Numbered from the stretch's first letter, positions 48,393 through 58,702 are shown. The stretch: DNA of 64,000 nt from Symsagittifera roscoffensis (GCF_963678635.1 NC_087063.1:69356727-69420726); one strand, 5' to 3'. Notes: generated from the letters alone by a model not told the origin. Translations and numbers: made by a program.

Positions 48393-49158
48393 AGAAGTCT
48401 TGGGACAGAGCAGTCTTGGGATAGTGGTCTTGGGACAGGGTCTTGGGACAGTGGTCTTGGGACAGGGTCTTGGGACAGTGGTCTTGGGACAGGGTCTTGG
48501 GACAGTGGTCTTGGGACAGTGGTCTTGGGACAGGGTCTTGGGACAGTGGTCTTGGGACAGTGGTCTTGGGACAGGGTCTTGGGACAGGGTCTTGGGACAG
48601 TGGTCTTGGGACAGTGGTCTTGGGACAGGGTCTTGGGACAGGGTCTTGGGACAGGGTCTTGGGACAGTGGTCTTGGGACAGGGTCTTGGGACAGGGGTCT
48701 TGGGACAGTGGTCTTGGGACAGGGTCTTGGGACAGTGGTCTTGGGACAGTCTTGGGACAGTGGTCTTGGGACACTAGTCTTGGGACACTAGTCTTGGGAC
48801 ACCAGCCTTGGGACACTGGTCTTGGGACACTGCCCTTGGGACACTAGTCTTGGGACACTAGTCTTGGGATACCAGCCTTGGGACACTGGTCTTGGGACAC
48901 TACCCTTGGGACACTAGTCTTGGGACAGTAGTCTTGGGACACTGGTCTTAGGACACTACCCTTGGGACAGTAGTCTTGGGACACTAGCCTTGGGACACTA
49001 GCCTTGGGACAGTAGTCTTGGGACACTAGCCTTGGGACACTGGTCTTGGGACAGTAGTCTTGGGACACTAGTCTTGGAACAGTGGTCTTGGTACAAGGGT
49101 CTTAGGACACTAACGGAGAGTACTGTGATAGTGACGAATAGTCTTGGGACGGTATAGA
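48393..49158 (+). repeat. 14-bp minisatellite in leader of copy 2
   Basis: About 50 units of TCTTGGGACAGTGG, TCTTGGGACAGGG and similar variants, same sense relative to the element as in copy 1. Variants are ordered in blocks (CAGTGG/CAGGG first, CACTAG/CACTGG later), as expected for local unit duplication. Confidence 0.92.
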
Positions 49159-49390
49159 AATTGAAGTCAAATTACAACAAGTGCGTTTTAAGACAGAATA
49201 AGACAAATCGAAATAGGTAGGGTTAAGACCAAATTAAGGAAAATTTTTCGGAGGTTTTAGGAAGAGAATTGGATAAGGTTTTTAACACGTTGTACAGAAT
49301 TTGTTACCACAAAAAATATTTTTTTTTACCCTTAGAATAGAATCGTGTATATAATAAAATTGTAAATAAAAGCAGTTGTAAATAGAAATA

Positions 49391-52300
49391 ATGAGGCGGA
49401 GTAGGGTACCGGTGCTCGAAAAAAGGTCAAGTGGATCAAACACGAAATATAATTCATCGCTGCGCGGAACGACATCAACGGGCCCAAAGATAACGAAGAC
49501 GAACTTTTCAGTTAACATGGTCAGCACAAGGAGTACAGCGGAGAACAGGGCGAAAGAGGGCACGGAAGGGGAGCGAGTAGAACCCACCATCGAGATTGAT
49601 CTAGAGACACCCGATCAAAGTGTGGATGAAACAAGGAAGATGGCGACAGAGTCAACTCCAATGCCCAATGCAGAGGAACCGAACCAGAAACCCATAGAGT
49701 TCTCACCGATAGATGACGCGGAAGATGCAATAGGCAACACCGAAGAAACGGTGAAAGAAGACTCTCAAGTAAAGAGGACATCTTTTACGGAAAAATTGGG
49801 AATAATGTTCGGAATAAAAACGAAAGAAAACGTGACTGAAGAACCAAAAGCAGAAAGAGCACGAACATTTGGTACAGTGAGCACGAAAACGACAGAAACC
49901 GGCCAGAATGAGGAACAAGCTAAAGCAGAGGCTACGGCCGAAGAGAAACTCACGGCTGACCATGAAGAGACTACCATTGAGCTGGGCGACTTGTTGGCGA
50001 AATTAAATCAGATCGACAAAAGACTTAAGAACAGTGAAGAAGACAGAGAGGTGATAAAAAAGGAGATAAGATACAACAAGCACGAGTATCTAGACAGTTA
50101 TTTTAACCTAGCTAAGGCAACAGAGGAGAGACTCAAGGAAATGTCAGATAAGGTAGAAGCCACCAATGAAGAACGAGAAAAGAACATCAAAACAGACATG
50201 CAACAGTTGAAGAACCGATATGATGATGTCAACAGCCAATTAGGGAGCCTGGAAAGGAGAATGGACACAATGAGCAAGAGTCAAGCCGAGAGTTCGTGTG
50301 CAATACAGGCGAAGTTGGATGCAATCTTGAGAGGTTCTACTCCACAAGAAAGACCGGCAGCGGATCGTACGCAAAGCACCAGAGTTGACTTTGTAGAACC
50401 ACAAAGGAACAAACGGCAATCGACACCGTTGCCCTTAACCAGGGATGCGATAAGCATAGCACCAACAGCTGCGAAAACAATAATGAAGAATGGAACGTCG
50501 AATACAACGACTGCTCCGGGAGATTCAACAGCTAACAGCAACACAGGACCGGATGCTATGACATGGGCCAGCACTTGGGAGATGATGAACAGGACTCTAG
50601 AGGCCTTCGCCACGAGGAACACTGACTCGAGCGACAGGAGAGAGGGAAAATCAAGAAAGACATTCAAGAAGCCAAAAGAATTCAAGGACGACTCCGATGG
50701 ATGCATTGACACTTGGGTGGAAGTGATGAGATTACATCTAGAACAAGATAACTTGAGTGACGAAAGACAAGCATGTACAGCCATACTGAGCAACTTGGAA
50801 GGAACGGCATTAAAATGCGTGGTCGCAAAGAAGGAGGAAGAACGCGACACCGCGGACAAGATCTTCGAGATATTGCTGAATCGGTTCGGGTCAGGCATGA
50901 AGGGTCACCAAGCGATGATGCGATTTGAAAAGAGAAGGCAGAGGGACGACGAGTCAATAGATCGGTTCCTAGATGACCTCGAGAGCTTGAGAAGGAGGAG
51001 TGACCCAGAGGAGTCGACAAATAGACGGAACTTTAGCATTGCCTCGAAGTTCATCGATGGGGTGAAAAGTGATGACTTAAGGACAATGTTAGCAACATAC
51101 TACACATTGTCGAAGGACAGCGCACCCACCCCAGAAGAAATGAGACAGAAATCAAGAGAATACATGCTGATGAAACCTAAGAAGTACTCATATTCCGAAA
51201 ACAGGAACACGCAAGGGGGAAGCCAACCCCAGAGGTCATCATGGTACAAACCTAGAGATGATATGGACAAGCGCAGATCATGCGCGAACTGCGGGTCAGC
51301 GGATCATCATGTGGCTGACTGCACAACGTACAAACAAGGCATGAAGAGCCTAGGTTATGCACCGGATGAAGAGGATATGAGCCAGATGGAGGAACACGAG
51401 TACTATAACGGCTTAATCATCAAGATAGGCGCCAGATGCTTCTTCTGTAACCAGGAGGGGCACTTCAGAATGGATTGTCCCTTGTTCTGGGAAGCGGTCA
51501 AGGACCAGAATCACCCCAAACATAAGTTGGCATTAGCGGCGGTGCAGAATCAGCGGAACATGCAAAACGAGTTTGAATCTAGGAACTTGGGGGCACCAAA
51601 CACCAAATTGCCGACGAAGACAGTGAAAGCTGTGACACATGTTAGCGATGCGTTAGAGTCCGCGGCCGGAAGCTCTCTAGAGATAAATTATGAGAAAGCG
51701 GCGACGGAAGCAATTGCCAAAGTGAAACAAGATCTGGCTGCGAAAGAAATAGAGCAACGACTAAAGTTGGAGATCGAAAGACAGAATTTTAACGGAGCAT
51801 TAACCGGATCGAACTCAATACCAGAGGCTAGAACGGGCTCAATGAAGACCGGGAATTGTAACACCGTGAAAATGGTGACAGGTAAACCTTTTGGAATATC
51901 GAAAATCGGAGCAAGAATAATGTCGATAATCACAGTGGGCGGACACGAGGTAACCAGAAACTTGAGCGAGCCGAGCGACCAGACGATAATGCACATTGAC
52001 GTGTATGCAGACTACTTGAGTGGAATAAGTCCACAAACGACTTCTAGAGCGCTCAGGGCACTACTCACGAGAGGGGGCAGCAAATCGGTACGTGTTGATA
52101 ATAGGTACACTGAAGCTTATGGTCCACACGAGGTCATGCTAAATATAGATGGAATCAACATCTATACCAAGACGATGATAACATGCGACGAAGACCTAAT
52201 TGGACAAATCTATGTAGGGAAAGAAGAGTTGAAAGTAAGATCGATCGGACACTGTGCCATGCTTGAAGAAGATGCAATGCACATCGGGACGGAAGCAGAC

Positions 52301-55300
52301 GTGACAGGGCACGTGCTAGACATAAATGGCAAAAAGACTCAGTTGCGTGGATTACTTGACACGGGAGCAGTCTTGAGCGTCATACCAATCGAAACATGGG
52401 AAAAGATGGGCTTTGACAAAGGTGACTTGATAGACTCGAGAATACGGCTGTCAGCTGCAAACAAAGGGGCCCTACGGGTGCTGGGCAGGACGCCGATAAT
52501 AGCCCTCAATTTGGGGGAACGTAACCTGTGGATGAGCTTCATCGTGGTAGAAAACCTAGATGAATCTGACCAATTCATTTTGGGCAGAGACTTCATCAGG
52601 AATTTCGACGTAACGATTGATCTAAATAATGCAATGTTCAGGATACGGAATCCGGATAGGAGGTACGCAATCAAACCGGTAAATTTAATAATGGCGAATG
52701 AAAACAAAGCACCGGTATTCTTGAGTAGGAGAGTGAGGTTAAAAGCTAATGAAGCGGCAATCGTAAGCTTGAGGATGAAAAATTATAATGAACTAAGTGA
52801 CAACAAGCAAGTGTGTATAGTTCCGAATCCCAATAGTCAAAGCGCTGCTGTTTTAGGAAGATCATTTTCGATAACGAAGAGCGGCCTCTGCGTCAGTGTC
52901 TTGTTGAATACCCTTGATATACCGATCACGATACAGAGAGGGAGGAAGCTGGGATATGCTTTACCGGTTAAAACTCGATATGAAACAATTGAAAACTCAA
53001 AACAAAATGAAGTTGTTGATTGTCCCAACCACAGGGACAAAATTTGTATCTTGAGACGATTGCAGAGAATAAAAGATTCTTCAGGTCTTATCAAATCACT
53101 TAAGTCAGAAACGGACGATGGGCTTTCGAGCTGTTCGAACTTTCCAGAGCGACCCACACTAGATGAAATGCAAACTGATAAACCGGTTCTGCCGGAGATT
53201 GAACATTTAAGGGGCAAACTGAAAGATGAACAGCTCGAAGCTATCAAGGACGTACTAGAGCGGAACGAGGAGGTTTTTTCAAGGCATAAGGCGGATATCG
53301 GGTGTTGTAATTTTGTTGAACATGAAATAGAACTTGAGGAAAACGCGGTGCCACACAGGGAGGGGGCGAGGCGCATGACCCCACACAAATCGGACGCGTG
53401 TAGAAAAGAAATCGAAACGTTACTAGAGTATGACATGATAGAACCATCCAAGTCACCGTGGGCGTGTGGAGTAGTGATGGCCAAAAAGAAAGGCGACCAG
53501 TTAAGGTTTTGTTGTGACTTTCGATACCTGAACTCCGTCACGGTAAAGGATGCCTATCCCATACCTAGAATTGATGAGAGCCTTTCGAAGTTAGGTGATG
53601 CGAAATTTTTTACGACTCTTGATTTAGGCTCGGCCTTTTGGCAGGTACCATTAAGGAAGCAAGACAGGGACAAGACAGGGTTCGCCTGTGAGTTGGGTCT
53701 GTTTCAATGGAAACGGATGCCGTTTGGACTCTGCAATGCAACAGCCACGTTTCAGCGGCTGATGGCACACGCGTTGATAGGCGTGACGAAGAAGTACGGC
53801 AACCTGGTAATGTGCTACGTGGACGACGTGGTAATAGCAACGCCAACACTAGAAGACCACATCGAGAGGCTTGACGAGGTGTTCGCGTGCATGAAAAGAT
53901 CGGGGCTGAAGTGTAAACCATCAAAGTGCGAGATACTCAAGGACTCGATCAAATACTTGGGCAGGATGGTAGATAAACACGGTATCAGACCTGACCCAGA
54001 CGCCGTGGAAGCAGTCCTAACCTGGAAATCACCGAAGACGGAACACCAGCTGATGAGCTTCCTGGGTTTCGCCAACTATTATAGAGAATTCATCAAGGGA
54101 TATGCGGACAAAGTATACCCGATGCAACAATTAATGAGACATAAGGGCAAGAAGTTCACGTGGAACAACGCGGCAGAAGAGTCAATCCAGAGAATAAAGA
54201 AAGAGCTGTGTGAGGCACCAGTACTGGGTATGCCGACTGAGAAAGGGATGTACGTGCTAGACACGGATGCATCAGTAGTCGCTATTTCTGGGATTCTCCA
54301 TCAAGAACAAGAATGGAATGGGAAGACAGTCTTGAGACCAATAGCATACGGGAGCAAGGTCCTAAGTGACACAGAAATGAAGTACGGAGCACCGAAAGCA
54401 GAGATGTTCGCGGTGGTCACCTTTGTCGAAAAATACAGAGCATACTTAGGCAGTGAGCCCTTCAAGCTGCGAGTCGACAACCGAGCACTAAGCTGGCTGA
54501 AAACGTACTCAATGGACCAGAGCTATATTGGGAGGTGGATAGTTCGCTTGGATGGATACAACATGATAATTGAGCACAGAACACGAGATAAACATCAAAA
54601 TGCTGACAGCTTGAGTAAGAAGACGGAGTTCTACGAGAGGCAAGAACAAAGAGAGGCGGACAGACCTGAGATCAAAGCCGGCTTCTCCTTTATGGACAAA
54701 GAAACGTACGACAGTCTTCCACTCACGAGATGGCTGGACAAATCAGGCAAACCGATTGAAGATCATCCCGAATTGCCGAAAGAGCCTCTTGAAAAGACCA
54801 TCTTGCAGAGAAGCAGAGGGATTCCGGTAGGAATAATGCTCAAGTCCAAGATCGTGAGGGAAACACTCAAGGCAAAAGGTTATGATCTCATCCAGGTAGA
54901 GGAGGGAACGGTCCGAATAGATGAAGACTTAATGAGGTTGCTTGAGAAACTATCAGATGACAAGCCCGTGATCCAAGGGAAAGGTCAGGAGGCACCGGAA
55001 CTAACCATACTTCGGAGAGAAGAAACAGTGAACAATACTGACGTCTCAAAAGGAAGCATCACTGATAGCAAGGAAGTTGTGCGATCACTAGTTGAAAAAA
55101 TCCCCGACAAAATTCTGGAGCAGACAAAAGTCAGGGATAAGAAAGTAACATTCAGAGAAGAAGTTGAACACCTGGGACTAGATCAAGAGTCCGGGGAGTG
55201 GTCCAGATTCATGGAAGAAGACGAAACCGGAGAAGGGAAATTGTCCGGGGAGCGTGAAGAATGGGATGAAGACTCGGATGAGAGCAGCGAAGACCAAGAC

Positions 55301-58198
55301 AGTCTATGCATGATACTGGCGGAAGAGAAGATAAGACAGCACGACAGGGAATTACAGACGGATCCATCTTCAGGGACGTACAATCTGGAAACACAAGAGG
55401 TACGAGGTGGTGAAGAGCTCGAGAAAATAGCAGTTTCAAGAAAACCACTAAGGGAACTATCGTGCAACTCAAACGTCAGAACGAATCTGGTACCAGAAGA
55501 CGACATAAAAATCGTGAAAAGGATGATATGTGTGAAACTGAGCGATGACATCCACAACCCTGGTGAGATGAATGGACAGATCATGGCGCTAAAGGAGCAC
55601 GTTAAGGCGAGATACAGGCTGTCTGACCTAATAAGGGCCCAGAGGAATGACAAAATGACAAGTAACCTCTCCAAATGGATCCATTCGGGAGTCAAGGAGA
55701 AGGGGGAACTTGAGGAAGACAGCTACAAGATCTTGAGCCAGTTCTACAAAGAAAAGAGAGATTTACTGTATCACACAGCTGAAGGGGTGGTAGCGTGCAA
55801 GAGAAGAGATGAGGAAAAAATATTACACAAACACAACCTCATCATACTACCACAACTGTACCAAACGGAAGTGCTTTTCAGATCACACGACCAGATGGGC
55901 CATCAGGGGATAGATAAAGTACAACAAAGGATACTTCACAGGTTTGACTGGCCGGGAATGAGAAAAGCTTGCGAGAGGTGGGTGAATGCCTGCCTAGCAT
56001 GCCTTCAAGTAAAAGACCAAAGGAAGATGAAGTTTCCCCTCAAGTCTGTCGAGAGTTCGGAATTCAATGAAGTGGTGCAGATAGACCATCAGAAAATCTG
56101 CATGACGGAGTCGGGTTATAACCAAATACTAGTTATAATAGATCACTTCACCAAGTTGGCGGAAGCGGTTCCGTGCCAGACAGCCTCGGCAGAGGAGACA
56201 TGTGATCACCTGATAACGCATTGGATATCGCGGTATGGTTGTCCAATGACTTTCCAGTCGGACAACGGCAAGGCTTTTGTGGGGGACTTGACAAAAGAAT
56301 TGATGAAGAGATCACACATTGCTCAAGCGCACTCGACGACCTATCATCCACAGACCAATGGGTTGGTAGAGAGACAGAACAGGACACTGGTCAACATGCT
56401 CAGGGTGTACTGCTCGAGATACATGACGGACTGGGACAAATACCTGCCACAGGTAGTAGGAGCCTATAATAGTACTCAGCACTCAACGACGGGTATCAGT
56501 CCTTTCATGATGTTGACAGGCAGGGAAAGGGCAATACCTATAACATTCTTCTACCCGGAGTACGAGGGGAAGAGGACGTCACCTCAAGCATACGTGAAGG
56601 AAGCGATCAAAAGACAACAAGAGCTAAACGAGCTATGTCGGAGAAACACGGCGCAAGCGCAAATGAGGCAACGCAAGAAATATGACGAAAAGATACTAAG
56701 AGCAAAGCCATACGAAGTGGGCCAATACGTGTGGGTCTTCCAAAATGTCATACCGCCCAAGGGAACAAAGAAACTACTCAAGAAATGGAGAGGACCGTTC
56801 ATGATTACGGAAGTACATCAACAAGGACGGTTCTATCGCTTGAGTACAGGGCGAGCAGCACATTACGAAAATCTGAAGCCTCATGTCCCGTCCCCGGAGG
56901 ACTGGTGCCTACCAAAAGACATGGAAGGTCTTGAGTACCTGGTGGTGGAACCAGCGTGCGAAGTGAATGAGAAAGGCACTAGAGAGAAAAATGATGGTAA
57001 TGAGAACTTGAGTTTGGACGACAACGAAAAGATAGAAGTGGAGTCGGATGCAGGTTCATTTGTAGAAGAAGACTGGAACGACCCAGAGCAAAACGAGGTA
57101 CCGAAGTGGATGGAGCCGGATCGACCAACACCACCGGAAACCAGGACTGGCAATCGTAAACGCACAGGCATGAGGTACAATAGGTACGGGGATGACTTCT
57201 TGATCGATAAGATACAGCCAGACAAGTTGGGCGATGAACTACTAAGCGCAGGCGAACTGGAAGCCGGAGAGGAATGGCAGGTCATTGACGATGGTGGACA
57301 TTATCCGCAGGATGATTACTCGACGCCAGAATTGGAGACGGATCTCGAACAGAGTGAGATAGAAAGGAGGGAGAACACGAACTTGAGGATTCTAGAGTGG
57401 ATGCGTGATGTCAAGGACGAGAGCCGCGAAGGACAAAGCATTCAGCAAATCGATGTATCAGCAGCAAATTACATGAAGACAGAGGACCCTCTTTTCGGAT
57501 GGACAGCAACAGACAGGCCACTGGACATCCCTAAGGACAATTCAGACCCGACTACATCGACAGGGACGTCGATAAATATTTTTGTCCGGGGAGTGGGGGT
57601 AGGACTTACCCACACCGAAAATTTGATGATAAAGAAGCTTAAGGAAGTGAGGGAAACAAGCGGATTGGAACTGGAGGAAGAAGAACCAGAGCCTACCATA
57701 GGAAGGAATTTCAAAACGAAATTCGAAATACCCAATGAATACTCAGAGAACATCATGATAACGGATAGCGACTTCATCCTGTCAAACAGGACCAGCGCGA
57801 TCTGCATCACGGCGGACATGAGTTTCAAATCAAGATTGGAGGCTGACTTCAAAAGAGAGTACCAGAACGTAGAGTTTCTGTTCAGACAGAGGCCAGGACT
57901 GGGAGGCATGGCAGCGCTTCCACCGTCAGTGGCACAGGTCCCGGGCAAATACCTCTCCTTCCTAGTAACGAGAGTCAACGACAGAAACACAATTGATCCC
58001 GAACACGTGATATTGGCACTGACAAGACTACGTGACTTCATGATTGAAAGAGGAATAGTGGAGGTCTCGATGCCGGTGTACGACCCAAACAGGGGCAAAC
58101 TGAGCTCGAGGGAATTGTACGCTATCCTACATGTGGTCTTTGCAGAAACAGAGATAATGGTGCATCTTCACAAGAAGTACTACTTGAGCATCGCCTGA
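49391..58198 (+). CDS. Gag-Pol polyprotein of giant Ty3/gypsy element, with C-terminal macro-like domain (ORF1, intact)
   Basis: An intact 2,935-codon frame, gag and pol fused without a frameshift. Residues about 200-315 are coiled coil; 438-580 a retrotransposon gag (capsid-like) region; zinc knuckles CX2CX4HX4C at 631-644 and 683-696; aspartic protease LLDTGA at 988-993; reverse transcriptase about 1345-1545 with YVDD at 1476-1479; RNase H with DTDAS at 1624 and D1739; a roughly 400-residue acidic insert; integrase zinc finger H2166, H2171, C2201, C2204; catalytic D2232, D2291, E2327 (DDX35E); GPY/F-type module (KKWRGPFMITEV). After this come about 270 acidic residues and a macro-like domain at about 2785-2930. 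It makes, packages and integrates the element's DNA. Start: ATG 49391 is conserved in copy 1, but ATG 49517 (MVSTRS) matches the frame copy 1 keeps open; either may be used. Confidence 0.93.
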   Translation: MRRSRVPVLEKRSSGSNTKYNSSLRGTTSTGPKITKTNFSVNMVSTRSTAENRAKEGTEGERVEPTIEIDLETPDQSVDETRKMATESTPMPNAEEPNQKPIEFSPIDDAEDAIGNTEETVKEDSQVKRTSFTEKLGIMFGIKTKENVTEEPKAERARTFGTVSTKTTETGQNEEQAKAEATAEEKLTADHEETTIELGDLLAKLNQIDKRLKNSEEDREVIKKEIRYNKHEYLDSYFNLAKATEERLKEMSDKVEATNEEREKNIKTDMQQLKNRYDDVNSQLGSLERRMDTMSKSQAESSCAIQAKLDAILRGSTPQERPAADRTQSTRVDFVEPQRNKRQSTPLPLTRDAISIAPTAAKTIMKNGTSNTTTAPGDSTANSNTGPDAMTWASTWEMMNRTLEAFATRNTDSSDRREGKSRKTFKKPKEFKDDSDGCIDTWVEVMRLHLEQDNLSDERQACTAILSNLEGTALKCVVAKKEEERDTADKIFEILLNRFGSGMKGHQAMMRFEKRRQRDDESIDRFLDDLESLRRRSDPEESTNRRNFSIASKFIDGVKSDDLRTMLATYYTLSKDSAPTPEEMRQKSREYMLMKPKKYSYSENRNTQGGSQPQRSSWYKPRDDMDKRRSCANCGSADHHVADCTTYKQGMKSLGYAPDEEDMSQMEEHEYYNGLIIKIGARCFFCNQEGHFRMDCPLFWEAVKDQNHPKHKLALAAVQNQRNMQNEFESRNLGAPNTKLPTKTVKAVTHVSDALESAAGSSLEINYEKAATEAIAKVKQDLAAKEIEQRLKLEIERQNFNGALTGSNSIPEARTGSMKTGNCNTVKMVTGKPFGISKIGARIMSIITVGGHEVTRNLSEPSDQTIMHIDVYADYLSGISPQTTSRALRALLTRGGSKSVRVDNRYTEAYGPHEVMLNIDGINIYTKTMITCDEDLIGQIYVGKEELKVRSIGHCAMLEEDAMHIGTEADVTGHVLDINGKKTQLRGLLDTGAVLSVIPIETWEKMGFDKGDLIDSRIRLSAANKGALRVLGRTPIIALNLGERNLWMSFIVVENLDESDQFILGRDFIRNFDVTIDLNNAMFRIRNPDRRYAIKPVNLIMANENKAPVFLSRRVRLKANEAAIVSLRMKNYNELSDNKQVCIVPNPNSQSAAVLGRSFSITKSGLCVSVLLNTLDIPITIQRGRKLGYALPVKTRYETIENSKQNEVVDCPNHRDKICILRRLQRIKDSSGLIKSLKSETDDGLSSCSNFPERPTLDEMQTDKPVLPEIEHLRGKLKDEQLEAIKDVLERNEEVFSRHKADIGCCNFVEHEIELEENAVPHREGARRMTPHKSDACRKEIETLLEYDMIEPSKSPWACGVVMAKKKGDQLRFCCDFRYLNSVTVKDAYPIPRIDESLSKLGDAKFFTTLDLGSAFWQVPLRKQDRDKTGFACELGLFQWKRMPFGLCNATATFQRLMAHALIGVTKKYGNLVMCYVDDVVIATPTLEDHIERLDEVFACMKRSGLKCKPSKCEILKDSIKYLGRMVDKHGIRPDPDAVEAVLTWKSPKTEHQLMSFLGFANYYREFIKGYADKVYPMQQLMRHKGKKFTWNNAAEESIQRIKKELCEAPVLGMPTEKGMYVLDTDASVVAISGILHQEQEWNGKTVLRPIAYGSKVLSDTEMKYGAPKAEMFAVVTFVEKYRAYLGSEPFKLRVDNRALSWLKTYSMDQSYIGRWIVRLDGYNMIIEHRTRDKHQNADSLSKKTEFYERQEQREADRPEIKAGFSFMDKETYDSLPLTRWLDKSGKPIEDHPELPKEPLEKTILQRSRGIPVGIMLKSKIVRETLKAKGYDLIQVEEGTVRIDEDLMRLLEKLSDDKPVIQGKGQEAPELTILRREETVNNTDVSKGSITDSKEVVRSLVEKIPDKILEQTKVRDKKVTFREEVEHLGLDQESGEWSRFMEEDETGEGKLSGEREEWDEDSDESSEDQDSLCMILAEEKIRQHDRELQTDPSSGTYNLETQEVRGGEELEKIAVSRKPLRELSCNSNVRTNLVPEDDIKIVKRMICVKLSDDIHNPGEMNGQIMALKEHVKARYRLSDLIRAQRNDKMTSNLSKWIHSGVKEKGELEEDSYKILSQFYKEKRDLLYHTAEGVVACKRRDEEKILHKHNLIILPQLYQTEVLFRSHDQMGHQGIDKVQQRILHRFDWPGMRKACERWVNACLACLQVKDQRKMKFPLKSVESSEFNEVVQIDHQKICMTESGYNQILVIIDHFTKLAEAVPCQTASAEETCDHLITHWISRYGCPMTFQSDNGKAFVGDLTKELMKRSHIAQAHSTTYHPQTNGLVERQNRTLVNMLRVYCSRYMTDWDKYLPQVVGAYNSTQHSTTGISPFMMLTGRERAIPITFFYPEYEGKRTSPQAYVKEAIKRQQELNELCRRNTAQAQMRQRKKYDEKILRAKPYEVGQYVWVFQNVIPPKGTKKLLKKWRGPFMITEVHQQGRFYRLSTGRAAHYENLKPHVPSPEDWCLPKDMEGLEYLVVEPACEVNEKGTREKNDGNENLSLDDNEKIEVESDAGSFVEEDWNDPEQNEVPKWMEPDRPTPPETRTGNRKRTGMRYNRYGDDFLIDKIQPDKLGDELLSAGELEAGEEWQVIDDGGHYPQDDYSTPELETDLEQSEIERRENTNLRILEWMRDVKDESREGQSIQQIDVSAANYMKTEDPLFGWTATDRPLDIPKDNSDPTTSTGTSINIFVRGVGVGLTHTENLMIKKLKEVRETSGLELEEEEPEPTIGRNFKTKFEIPNEYSENIMITDSDFILSNRTSAICITADMSFKSRLEADFKREYQNVEFLFRQRPGLGGMAALPPSVAQVPGKYLSFLVTRVNDRNTIDPEHVILALTRLRDFMIERGIVEVSMPVYDPNRGKLSSRELYAILHVVFAETEIMVHLHKKYYLSIA
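57745..58198 (+). other. Macro-like (ADP-ribose-binding type) domain at end of Gag-Pol
   Basis: The final 150 residues follow macro-domain order: a first strand (ENIMITDSDFIL), a turn-and-helix CITADMSFKSRLEADFKREY like the 'IS.D.rMG.GIA..FK..F' segment of TARG1-type macro domains, GGMAALPP, a central strand YLSFLVTRVNDRN, the long helix around ILALTRLRDFMIERG, then VSMPVYDPNRGKLSSREL and a last strand ETEIMVHL. In active TARG1-like enzymes the 'MPRIGCGLD' loop carries the catalytic Asp; here MPVYDPNRGK replaces it, so de-ADP-ribosylation by the known mechanism is doubtful, though binding is possible. Copy 1 has the same altered loop. Confidence 0.6.
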
Positions 58199-58479
58199 GT
58201 CGGGTACATGGAGGTATCAGGTCGGGTGTGAGGGAGGAGTCTTGAGTTAGGTACTGGGGTGCGGCGCAGGTAAAAGGATCTTAAGATGTGATTGGCATGA
58301 CAATTGAATTTTAAAAGAAAGAATTGATGGTGCTAAAACATAAAATGAATCTGCATGTTCTTAAAGGAAAATCCAATCGAATTGCTTTAAGTGATATGTG
58401 AATGATAGGATTTTAATCATATGGGTAAAAGGGGGGTCTCTAGGTCAGGAACGTGACATACTAAGTTTTAATGAGCGTT

Positions 58480-58489
58480 ATGTTTTCAG
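58480..58489 (+). promoter_or_regulatory. Candidate 3' splice acceptor before ORF2 (copy 2)
   Basis: ATGTTTTCAG|ATC lies 252 bases before the ORF2 start and is conserved in position and form in copy 1. It could produce a spliced subgenomic mRNA for ORF2, as retroviruses and env-bearing retroelements do. The donor is not identified. Confidence 0.42.
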
Positions 58490-58620
58490 ATCAAGTTTGA
58501 AAAACAAAGTTGAACATCCAACTACACTCAAGCGAGAAACAGAAAAAGAGAATCTTGATTGAACACGCGACAATCCGGATCTACAGCAAGTGCTTGAAGA
58601 GAAGATTTCTAGAGATTTCT

Positions 58621-58702
58621 TGAATTGGGTAATACTTGAGTTGGCAAGGTAATACTTGAGTTGGTAAGGTAATTCTTGAGTTGGTAAGGTAATTCTTGAG
58701 CT
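58621..58702 (+). repeat. About 21-bp tandem repeats before ORF2 (copy 2)
   Basis: About four units of TTGAGTTGGTAAGGTAATTC, ending 40 bases before the ORF2 ATG. A similar but diverged array occupies the same place in copy 1. Confidence 0.75.

Noticed and set aside
48274-49068. Repeat ORFs of similar kind in copy 2
   Set aside because: Same minisatellite artefact.
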